DNA of 64,000 nucleotides from Kiritimatiellota bacterium (GTDB lineage Bacteria > Verrucomicrobiota > Lentisphaeria > Oligosphaerales > JAADHN01), in NCBI GenBank assembly GCA_013151865.1, contig JAADHN010000111.1:53921-117920 (forward strand), written 5' to 3'. Shown in pieces: positions 53,801 to 61,535 of the stretch (positions are counted from its first letter, which is position 1; each line of letters starts with the position of its first letter). The notes beneath the pieces are model-generated. The model ran no database searches. It saw only the letters and a program-made list of their open reading frames with translations, and was not told the DNA's origin. A program made the position numbers and the translations under genes.

Positions 53801-54853
53801 ATGGAGGCGCTGGTTCTCCACGAGGTGGGGGACGTCCGTCTCGAACGGGTACCGTGCCCCAGACCGGGTCCGGGGGAGGCGCTTGTCCGGACCGCTTGGT
53901 GCGGCATGTGCGGGTCCGACTTTCCCCGGATGTTCACCTGCGGGGCGCACCGGCACCCGCTGATCTGCGGTCATGAACTTTCCGGAACGGTCGTGGAGTG
54001 CGGACCGGGCGCCGTCCGGGTCCGGCCGGGCGATCGCGTCGTGGTTTTCCCCCTGCTGTGGTGCGGGCGTTGCCCGGCCTGCGAGCAGGGACGTTACGCC
54101 CGTTGCCGGGACTACGACTACCTCGGCTCGCGCCGGAACGGGGGGCTCGCCGAGTACGTGACCGCCCCCGAACGCAACCTGTTGCCGGTGCCGGACGACG
54201 TCCCGCTCGACGTCGCAGCCCTGACCGAGCCGGCCGCGGTGGCGCTTCACGCACTACGGCGCGGCGGCGGCACGGGCGCCGGCGAAACCGTCGTGGTCCT
54301 GGGCGGAGGGGCGGTCGGTCTGTTGGTCGCGCTGTGGGCGCGCCGACACGGCGCCGAACGGACCTTGATCTTCGACGTGGATCCGCAGAAGCTCGAGCTG
54401 GCGCGGCGCCTGGGGTTCCATCACGCGTTCGACGCCCGCGAGACGCCCCCCCCGGAGATGGTTCAAGCCCAGACAAAAGGCCGGGGGGCCCACTTGGTCG
54501 TGGAAGCCGCAGGCGTACCGGCGACCTTGCTCCAGGCAATCGAGGCCGCCGACGTCGGCGGGCGGGTGGTCCTGCTCGGGAATCCGTCGGCCCCCGTCAC
54601 TCTTCCGCCGGAACTCATCTCCCGGATTCTGCGCCGGGAACTGGCCGTTTTCGGCACGTGGAACTCGACGTACACTCCCCTGGGGATGGATGACGATTGG
54701 CACGCCGTGGTCCAGGCCATGGCACAGGCCGACTTCGATCCGAATCCACTCATTACGCACCGAGTCTCCTTCGAGCAGGCACTGCCGCTGCTGGATCGGG
54801 TCCGGAAGCGCAAGGCGTTCGCGGCCCGCATTCTCATCGGCACAGGAGCTTGA
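53801..54853 (+). CDS. Zinc-dependent polyol dehydrogenase (GatD-like)
   Basis: A 350-residue medium-chain alcohol dehydrogenase. Catalytic zinc ligands are Cys in CGMCGSDFPR and His-Glu in ICGHELSG. The structural zinc site is CGRCPACEQGRYARC. The Rossmann motif is VVLGGGAVGLLVALWA, with an acidic residue after (FDVD), favouring NAD. The closest-looking family is galactitol-1-phosphate or sorbitol dehydrogenase. The ATG at 53801 has AGGAG seven bases upstream; a longer form from 53738 also has a fair site. It follows the double-epimerase fusion, suggesting a polyol-phosphate pathway. Confidence 0.88.
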   Translation: MEALVLHEVGDVRLERVPCPRPGPGEALVRTAWCGMCGSDFPRMFTCGAHRHPLICGHELSGTVVECGPGAVRVRPGDRVVVFPLLWCGRCPACEQGRYARCRDYDYLGSRRNGGLAEYVTAPERNLLPVPDDVPLDVAALTEPAAVALHALRRGGGTGAGETVVVLGGGAVGLLVALWARRHGAERTLIFDVDPQKLELARRLGFHHAFDARETPPPEMVQAQTKGRGAHLVVEAAGVPATLLQAIEAADVGGRVVLLGNPSAPVTLPPELISRILRRELAVFGTWNSTYTPLGMDDDWHAVVQAMAQADFDPNPLITHRVSFEQALPLLDRVRKRKAFAARILIGTGA

Positions 54854-54950
54854 CGGCGTGCGGCTGGCAGAAAAGGGGCGTGGTTTTCTCAGTCCCCAGC
54901 AAGATGTGGCCGGCGTTCTGGCGGCGGTCGGACCGGGCGCACGGTCCCGG

Positions 54951-56807
54951 TTATGCGCATCGGTTTTCCGTACACGTCGCTCCGGCCGGGGCACTGTTCT
55001 CGGCCACGAGCAATTCGGGGGCCGTACGGCGGAGCAGGTCGCGACAAAGTTCGGTGACTTCCCGGGCCGTGCCCTGCCGAAGCGCTTCGGCGGCCAGGGC
55101 TTCGACTTCATACATATTGAGGCGCCGCACCAAAGTCTTGATCGGACCGAGAGCGACCGGGCTCATGCTCAATTCGTGGATGCCGAGCCCGAGAACGAGC
55201 GGCGTCAACAGTGGGTCGCCCGCCATTTCCCCGCACATACTCACCCATTTTCCGTGAGCCCAGGCTGCCTCGAGGACTTCCCGAATCAACCGCAGGATGG
55301 AGGGGTGGCCCGGCTGGTACAGGTATGCCGTGTCCGGGTTGGACCGGTCGGCGGCCAAGGCATATTGCACCAAATCGTTCGTCCCGATGCTGAAAAAGTC
55401 GACGTAGGGTGCGAGACGGTGGGCGATCAGGGCCGCGGAGGGCACCTCGATCATAATGCCGATGTCCAGGTGGGAATTGTACGGTTCGCCGCGTTCGTCC
55501 AGCTCCTGCATGGCCTGTTTCAAAAGAGCGAGGGTTTGGGCCAGTTCCTCTTGGGTTGCAATCATGGGGAACATGACGCGGACCTTGCCGAACGCGCTGG
55601 CCCGCAGGATGGCCCGGAGTTGACAGCGAAAGACCTCGGGCTGGGACAGGCAAAACCGGACCGCCCGCATTCCCAGGAAAGGGTTCAATTCCTGGGGTAC
55701 GGCAATATCCGAAAAAAACTTGTCGCCGCCGATATCCAGAGAGCGGATGATTACAGACTGCGGGAACACCTCCTCGGCCGTCTTTCGGTAGGCTTCGAAC
55801 TGATCTTCTTCGGACGGCAGGGTGGCGCGGTTGATGAACAGGTATTCGGTTCGAAACAGACCGACTCCCACTCCGTAAGTGCTGCGGACCGCGTCGATCT
55901 CCTCGGGGAGTTCCACGTTGGCGGCGAGTTGCACGCGGAAGCCGTCCCGGGTCTGGGCCGGCAATGACAGCTCCTGCTCGACCTTGCGGAACCACTCTTT
56001 GCGTTCTTCGATCAGGGCCTCGTAACGGCGGAGGGTGGCCGGCTCGGGCCGGAGGATCACCAAACCGCGCGTCCCGTCCACGATGACGGTGTCTCCCGCC
56101 CGGAGTTGGTCCATCAGCCCGGGGATGCCCACTACGGCAGGAATCTCGAAGGCGCGCGCCATGATGGTGGTATGCGAGGTGCGACTGCCCAGGCACGTGG
56201 CAAAAGCAAGGACGTTATGCCGATCCATGCCGGCCGTCTGCGACGCGGAAAAATCGTGGGCGGCCAGGATGCACGGCCCGGGGAGAGAGCTGAGGTCCAC
56301 ATCCGAAATCCCCAGCAGATTGTCGACGACCCGGTCCACGACATCGTGGAGGTCGGTCTGCCGCTCGCGAAGGTAGGCGTCCTCCACGTTCTTGAAGGCG
56401 TCCATATACCGACCGACAGCTTCGAGGAAGACGATCTCCGCATTGCGGCGCCGGGCGGAAATGCGGGCGATGACTTCCTCGATAAGGAAATCGTCCCCCA
56501 CGATCATGAGGTGGGCATCGAAGATGCGGGCTTCTTTTTCACCGAGTGCCTGGGCCGTGTGGTCGCGGACCCGCTGGAGTTCGCGCCGTGTTGCGTCGAC
56601 GGCCTGGCGAAAGCGGACGATTTCGGGTTCGATCTCTTCAGGCAAGAGTTCTTTCTCGACCACCTGCCGCTCCCGGCGTCCCACGGGGAGCAGAGGACCG
56701 ATGGCAATGCCGTCGGAAACGCCGATGCCCCGGAGCGTCACGGGCCTCTCCGGAGCGACCGGTTCATTCTTCGTGGAATCTTTCGGCGAACAGTCTGTCG
56801 AGGGCAT
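54951..56807 (-). CDS. ptsI: PTS enzyme I
   Basis: A 618-residue phosphoenolpyruvate-protein phosphotransferase that phosphorylates HPr. The phospho-histidine is H212 in CLGSRTSHTTIMAR. The PEP-binding barrel shows LFRTEYLF, IIRSLDIGGDKFF, FPMIATQEEL, SIGTNDLVQYALAADR and the active cysteine in SMCGEMAGD. The ATG at 56807 has GGAGG six bases upstream and lies 44 bases inside the ptsH reading frame. No sugar-specific enzyme II gene is in the window. Confidence 0.95.
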   Translation of the reverse strand: MPSTDCSPKDSTKNEPVAPERPVTLRGIGVSDGIAIGPLLPVGRRERQVVEKELLPEEIEPEIVRFRQAVDATRRELQRVRDHTAQALGEKEARIFDAHLMIVGDDFLIEEVIARISARRRNAEIVFLEAVGRYMDAFKNVEDAYLRERQTDLHDVVDRVVDNLLGISDVDLSSLPGPCILAAHDFSASQTAGMDRHNVLAFATCLGSRTSHTTIMARAFEIPAVVGIPGLMDQLRAGDTVIVDGTRGLVILRPEPATLRRYEALIEERKEWFRKVEQELSLPAQTRDGFRVQLAANVELPEEIDAVRSTYGVGVGLFRTEYLFINRATLPSEEDQFEAYRKTAEEVFPQSVIIRSLDIGGDKFFSDIAVPQELNPFLGMRAVRFCLSQPEVFRCQLRAILRASAFGKVRVMFPMIATQEELAQTLALLKQAMQELDERGEPYNSHLDIGIMIEVPSAALIAHRLAPYVDFFSIGTNDLVQYALAADRSNPDTAYLYQPGHPSILRLIREVLEAAWAHGKWVSMCGEMAGDPLLTPLVLGLGIHELSMSPVALGPIKTLVRRLNMYEVEALAAEALRQGTAREVTELCRDLLRRTAPELLVAENSAPAGATCTENRCA

Positions 56808-57045
56808 TCAATGCCTCCGCGGCGTCCTCGCCCGTCGCTTCAACCGTGAGGGACACTCCCTGGCCCGCGCCCAGCGTCATCAGGCCCAGGATACTCTTTC
56901 CGTCCACGACTCGATCGCCCCTGCGAACAGAGATTTCGGACCTGAATTTGCCGGCGAGCTGGGCGAGCAGAGAGGCCGGACGAGCATGCAGGCCGAGTTT
57001 ATTCAGGAGCGTGAACGTTCGACTGAGCGTCTCCCGCTTCCGCAT
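56764..57045 (-). CDS. ptsH: HPr phosphocarrier protein
   Basis: A 93-residue phosphocarrier. The phospho-acceptor is H20 in KLGLHARPAS. S51 in GKSILGLMTLGA is the regulatory serine phosphorylated by HPr kinase in some bacteria. GAF domain signalling next door may link to it. The ATG at 57045 has GAGGAG six bases upstream. It overlaps ptsI by 44 bases, so the two are coupled. Confidence 0.95.
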   Translation of the reverse strand: MRKRETLSRTFTLLNKLGLHARPASLLAQLAGKFRSEISVRRGDRVVDGKSILGLMTLGAGQGVSLTVEATGEDAAEALNALDRLFAERFHEE

Positions 57046-57238
57046 GCGTTTCTCCTCGACGTATCCATTCGGTCCTGCAGCCCCTGCCCGTTGCGCCGGT
57101 AATGGCGGAAAAAGCGGCTATAATATGGTTTGCGTCTCTCTGTTTTCAATCCCGCCACATGGAACCACGCCAACGCGGTTCGGCGCTTCACGGGCTTTTT
57201 TTGCCGAGTTTCACTTCACGACCGGGGGTTTTCAGAAA

Positions 57239-58957
57239 ATGGCATTCCCGCACGCCCCGTCCGGACCTGCCGAAGCCGACTTCGCCAAACATCGTGCCGA
57301 GAATGCAGCCAAGATGCTGAATCTGGCGTCGGCCCTCACAGCGGTGACGGACCCGGCCGAACTGCTCCGCATCATTTTGGATGCCGCCGAAAACGTCATG
57401 GACGCCGAGGCGGCATCGCTGCTGCTGCTGGACAAGACCACACGGCGCTTGAGTTTCGTAGCGGCCACCGGTCCTGCCGGGGAGAGTATTCGGGACAAGA
57501 CCATTGCCCCCGGCCAGGGGATCGCCGGGTGGGTGGCCCGAACCGGGACCTATCTGATCTCGAACGACCCGTACAACGACCCGCGCTTCGATCCGTCGTT
57601 CGATCGGGCCACCGGTTTCAAGACCTGCTCGTATCTGTGTATGCCCCTGCGGGCGCCGGAAGGGGGGCGCACCGTGGGTGTCTTTCTGATCCTCAACAAG
57701 CGAACCGGACCGTTCAACGAATGGGACGTACAGGTCTTCTCCGCCCTCTGCAATCTGGTGACCGTGGCTCTGCGCAACATTCCACTCAAGCGTCTGACGG
57801 ATGCCGGGCGCGATATCGCTCGGGCGAACGGGGACCGCGGGGCCGGAGAGCAATTCTCCCACTATTTCAGCGAGGCCCTGCACCCGCCGCTGCCCACCGA
57901 TACGGGTCCGTATCTCTTCTCTCTCGCCTGTCGGCCCGCGGCGGCGGGTCCCGGGGAACTCTTTTACGACGCCGGCGTGCTGTCGGACGGGCGTGCCATG
58001 GCTTATGTCGGACGATTCCGGCAGACGCGCCCTCACTCCGCCGCAATCCTGGACCGACTCGCCACCCACGTTCACGCGCTTATCGAGGGCACCTTCGACA
58101 CCAGTCAAGCCCTGGGCCGGCTCAATCGCTATTTGTTCAACCGGTGGAAAGGGAGCCTGGCCATCGCTTTTCAGGGAGCGGTGTTCGGTAAGAACGGCAC
58201 CGACTGCACCCTCCTCGGGGCCGGCGGCGAGACTCCGATGGTGTTGACGTCGAAGGGAGTCGAACGCATTGCACCGGAGCCAACCGTTCCTTTGGGGGCC
58301 GCGCCGGCGGGGCGATGGGCCGTGCATTCCAGGGAAATCGAACCCGGGATCGGCAGCGTGCTGCTCGCCTGCGGAAGCGGGACAACCGGCGGCTTACCCG
58401 AAGGCATCGCGGAGTCGGCGACAGCCTCCCCGGATCCCGAATGCGACATGTTCGACGCTTGGCAATTGTCCGCCGGCGAAACGCATGGCGAACTACTCTT
58501 GCTGAGCGTCCGAAATCGGGGCGCCAAAGGCGGACTTCACGCGGTCACCGAAAAGTTCTTCCTTCCGGCCCGGTCCGAGGCGGAAAGCCTCAAACAGGCG
58601 GCTGTGGAGATTTGCGCGGAAACAGGCCTCGAAGAACGGGACCGACTGGTCTGGGCCGCGGCAGTGGTGAGGGCGTTTCTGGAGTTGATCGCGACCGAGG
58701 CCGAGGCGGAAGAAACCGAATCGTCCGGACTCAAAGTGCGGCTGCGCCGTTCTCCGCGGCATGTCTGCGCCACCCTGTACGGCCCGCCCACCTCGGAAGC
58801 AGACGTAGAGACAACGGACGCCGCAGACACACTCCGCAACGCCCTCGCCGCGCTCCGGTCCCACGTGGATGGAGCGGAACTCCTGCCGTGTGCGGGCACG
58901 GTGAAGGTCCGCTTGATCAAGCGGACGCCGGACCGGATGGACCCGTCATCCTCATAG
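57239..58957 (+). CDS. GAF domain and SpoIIE/PP2C-type phosphatase-like regulator
   Basis: A 572-residue cytoplasmic protein. A GAF sensor domain spans about residues 25-175 (VMDAEAASLLLLDKTTRRLS, GQGIAGWVARTG). A SpoIIE/RsbU-like serine phosphatase-like domain follows (about 195-425, LFSLACRPAAAGPGELFYDA, LLGAGGETPMVL). The C-terminal ~130 residues may be a degenerate HATPase or anti-sigma-kinase-like domain. Such proteins adjust anti-sigma-antagonist partners. It is divergent from ptsH, with a -10-like TATAAT at 57119-57124. The ATG at 57239 is used because upstream codons overlap ptsH and ptsI and are not conserved. Confidence 0.72.
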   Translation: MAFPHAPSGPAEADFAKHRAENAAKMLNLASALTAVTDPAELLRIILDAAENVMDAEAASLLLLDKTTRRLSFVAATGPAGESIRDKTIAPGQGIAGWVARTGTYLISNDPYNDPRFDPSFDRATGFKTCSYLCMPLRAPEGGRTVGVFLILNKRTGPFNEWDVQVFSALCNLVTVALRNIPLKRLTDAGRDIARANGDRGAGEQFSHYFSEALHPPLPTDTGPYLFSLACRPAAAGPGELFYDAGVLSDGRAMAYVGRFRQTRPHSAAILDRLATHVHALIEGTFDTSQALGRLNRYLFNRWKGSLAIAFQGAVFGKNGTDCTLLGAGGETPMVLTSKGVERIAPEPTVPLGAAPAGRWAVHSREIEPGIGSVLLACGSGTTGGLPEGIAESATASPDPECDMFDAWQLSAGETHGELLLLSVRNRGAKGGLHAVTEKFFLPARSEAESLKQAAVEICAETGLEERDRLVWAAAVVRAFLELIATEAEAEETESSGLKVRLRRSPRHVCATLYGPPTSEADVETTDAADTLRNALAALRSHVDGAELLPCAGTVKVRLIKRTPDRMDPSSS

Positions 58958-59013
58958 CGCGACCCTTGGGAAACTGTCCGTGTCGTTTCCCCCTGGATTC
59001 CGGGATTCGAACC

Positions 59014-59391
59014 ATGCAACTCTCCTCCGCCGCACGGGACCGACTTCGGGGCCTGCTCGAGGCTGCGGGAAACGGAACGCGGGGGTTCCGGGTTCGCAGC
59101 CTCCTCGGGACTTGCTCCGGCAGCACTCCCCTGATCGCACCCGCCGCGGGACCGCAGGTCGGAGAAACCGTCGTCGAGGCAGGCGGCATTTGTTTTTTCG
59201 TACCGGGACAATACGTTCAGCTCCTGGAGTCCGCGACCCTGGACTTCGACCGTTCCTTTCTTGGCCGGGGACTCACCCTCACGTGGCCGCACCGTCCCGG
59301 GTGTGCATGCACCGGTCTGCGGGGGTCGGCGGAGCGGCCCGGCGTACCGGCCCGGTCCGACACCGGCGAGCCACGAGAACGCACCGGGTAG
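59014..59391 (+). CDS. HesB/IscA-like iron-sulfur protein
   Basis: A 125-residue HesB/IscA-fold protein. The three cluster-binding cysteines are at the expected positions: C34 in LLGTCSGSTP, and C97 and C99 in PGCACTG. ATLDFDRSFLGRGLTLTWPH is the conserved C-terminal beta strand region. The canonical IscA end CGCGxS is changed to CACTG, and a ~25-residue tail follows. It may deliver or carry clusters for the neighbouring Rnf-like pair. No ribosome binding site is obvious at the ATG at 59014. Confidence 0.72.
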   Translation: MQLSSAARDRLRGLLEAAGNGTRGFRVRSLLGTCSGSTPLIAPAAGPQVGETVVEAGGICFFVPGQYVQLLESATLDFDRSFLGRGLTLTWPHRPGCACTGLRGSAERPGVPARSDTGEPRERTG

Positions 59392-59492
59392 CCGGCCCCC
59401 TTCACCGCCGGGACATCGGGAAACACGGTGGCCGGCCCGAATGCCGCGGCAGGGTCCGGTCCGACCGCTATAGACAGTGAGAGGAAGCGCCG

Positions 59493-60566
59493 ATGGGTGC
59501 AGCACCGTCGACCGCCTTCGTCAAAGTCCGTCCCCGCAGGCGGCGGTTCCTGCGCCAGCGCCTCATGGATAACGTATTGCTGGCCTTGCTCCCCGTTCTG
59601 GTGGGCGGGGTTTACTTCTTCGGCTGGCGTGTCCTCGCCATGGTGCTCTGGGTGACCCTCGTCGGGTGCGGCGTCGAGTATCGCATGGCCGGCAACCGGG
59701 GAGACCCACTCACTGAAGCGTGCTTGGTGACCTGCGCGCTCTTCGCCCTCTCGCTCCCCCCCACACTTCCTTTTTGGATGGCGGCGGTCGGCATCGTCGT
59801 GGCCATCGGTTTCGGCAAAGAAGTCTTCGGGGGATTCGGTCGCAATGTATTCAACCCCGCCGTGGTGGGCCGCGGGTTCCTCTTCGTCTGTTTTCCCGTC
59901 GCCATGACGGGCCGTTTCGCCCCGGTCTGGCACGGCGGTGCGGCCGGACTCGTGCATTGGGGGCCGCGACGCATGATCGAGGGAGTGAACGCCGTCAGTG
60001 CCGCGACCCCCATGTGGGCGCGACGCGATTTCGGCTGGAGCGTGGGATTGTCCCGGCTGGTCACGGGCGACATCGGACAACTTTTTGCCGGGAACGACGG
60101 CGTGCGGCGAGCCTTGGCGGCGGGTTCGGTCGGTGAGGTGTCGGCACTGCTTGTTCTGGCGGGGGGCCTCTTCCTGCTCGTGAAAAAAACCGCCAATTGG
60201 CGCCTGGTTGCAAGCAGTCTGGGGGGGGCGGTGGCGGCCACCGTGTTGTTCCGGAACGTCTTGGGAATCTCCGCCGTCCCGCCGCTGCTTTGGACACTTT
60301 GCTCGGGAGCACTGTTATATGCCTGTTTCTTCATGGTCACGGATCCGGTGAGCGCTCCGAAGCACCGTCCGGCCCAATACCTGTACGGCGCCTTCATCGG
60401 CGCCATGATCATCCTCTTGCGCTGGAAGGCGGTCTTTGCCGGCGGCGTTGCATTCGCCATTCTGCTCGGCAACACGGTCGGCCCAACCCTCGAGCTTTTC
60501 ACGCGCGCCCACGCCCGTCGGCGTGAAGCCCGCAAAATGGCCGTCACAAGCGGACCCGGCCCATGA
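59493..60566 (+). CDS. RnfD/NqrB-like membrane flavoprotein
   Basis: A 357-residue protein with about nine membrane helices, of the NqrB/RnfD family. The covalent FMN site is VNAVSAATPM, where the threonine of the SxAT motif is the attachment residue. NPAVVGRGFLFVCFP and MVTDPVSAPKHRPAQYLYG are typical of the family. It would accept electrons from the FMN of the RnfG-like partner or pass them to quinone or cation pumping. The ATG at 59493 has AGAGGA eight bases upstream. It overlaps the RnfG-like gene by four bases. Confidence 0.88.
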   Translation: MGAAPSTAFVKVRPRRRRFLRQRLMDNVLLALLPVLVGGVYFFGWRVLAMVLWVTLVGCGVEYRMAGNRGDPLTEACLVTCALFALSLPPTLPFWMAAVGIVVAIGFGKEVFGGFGRNVFNPAVVGRGFLFVCFPVAMTGRFAPVWHGGAAGLVHWGPRRMIEGVNAVSAATPMWARRDFGWSVGLSRLVTGDIGQLFAGNDGVRRALAAGSVGEVSALLVLAGGLFLLVKKTANWRLVASSLGGAVAATVLFRNVLGISAVPPLLWTLCSGALLYACFFMVTDPVSAPKHRPAQYLYGAFIGAMIILLRWKAVFAGGVAFAILLGNTVGPTLELFTRAHARRREARKMAVTSGPGP

Positions 60567-61243
60567 AATCAGGTGCACATCCAATTTTTGCCGTAGTATT
60601 TATGATGGGAATTGCCGCGTTATTCGGCGCGGCGGTGACCGGTGTTCATCTCGCGACGGCCCGACTCGTGGAGCGAAACACCGAACTCCTCTACCAGAAT
60701 GCTCTGGTCCAGGTCTTCGACCTGAAAAACGGCGAGCGCGAAACAAACCGCACCAACGCCGCGCGTCTAACCGCAGCCCGCATCGATTCGAAGGAGGTCT
60801 GTCGCGACCCGGAAACGGGTTGGACCTTCCAATTGATCAAGGCCTATGCCGACGATTCCCGAACCCGAATCAAGGCGTACGGGTTCCGCTTTCGCGGGCT
60901 TGGGTTCTGGGCCCCGATCGAAGGTATTCTGGCCCTGTCTCCGGACCTGAAACGCACCGTAGGGCTGGTGATTCTGCGCCAAACCGAAACACCGGGGCTG
61001 GGCGGGCGTGTAGCCGAACCGGTCTTCACCCGCCAGTTTGCGAAAGGACTCGCCGTCGAACCGCCGCTCCGGGACGGGAAGCGATTGGTTGTCAGCGGTA
61101 CGGCCCCCACTCCGGGCTCGATGGCAGGTGCGCACCACGTCCAGGCCATTACGGGCGCCACCCAGACGTCGATGGCCATGGATCGGGTCTTGAACGACTA
61201 CCTGGCTCGTTTTTTCCGCGCCATGGCCGCCCGGGAGGAGTGA
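60563..61243 (+). CDS. RnfG/NqrC-like FMN-binding protein
   Basis: A 226-residue membrane-anchored protein with one N-terminal helix (about 8-30) and a periplasmic FMN-binding domain. The covalent FMN site is ITGATQTS near residue 195. GFRFRGLGFWAPIEGILAL and ETPGLGGRV are typical of RnfG. It is coupled to the RnfD-like gene by an ATGA overlap. The rest of an Rnf or Nqr complex (A, B, C, E subunits) is not in the window. Confidence 0.88.
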   Translation: MKSGAHPIFAVVFMMGIAALFGAAVTGVHLATARLVERNTELLYQNALVQVFDLKNGERETNRTNAARLTAARIDSKEVCRDPETGWTFQLIKAYADDSRTRIKAYGFRFRGLGFWAPIEGILALSPDLKRTVGLVILRQTETPGLGGRVAEPVFTRQFAKGLAVEPPLRDGKRLVVSGTAPTPGSMAGAHHVQAITGATQTSMAMDRVLNDYLARFFRAMAAREE

Positions 61244-61535
61244 CTACCCCCCCGGGAGCCGGTCGCGTTCGTGCCTCCGCCGTTCGCAAGTGCGCATGGC
61301 GCGGATTGTACGGAGCGAACCCATACGCTACGCTTGGCCCAAGTCCAAGGCCGCGCGGCTCTGGTGGATCCGCCCCGTCTACGGGCCGTTTGACCCTTTA
61401 CTGCGGAGGCGCCGACCCAGTGACCCGCCTGGCGTTCGCCCGGATCGGAGAACTGACCCAATTCATTCGCGCAAACAGTTGAACCGCGGACCGGGGGAAT
61501 CGCCCTCGATCTCAAACCAACCGGAGAGCCCCATC
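61244..61535. other. Spacer between the RnfG-like and beta-helix genes
   Basis: About 290 bases. A 19-codon frame at 61423-61482 (GTG start after GGAGG) reads RLAFARIGELTQFI, faintly like the intergenic repeat peptide. No other structure is evident. Confidence 0.35.

Noticed and set aside
59000..59020. GGGATTCGAACC resembling a tRNA T-loop on the minus strand
   Set aside because: No T-stem pairing and no cloverleaf; the bases overlap the start of the HesB-like gene.
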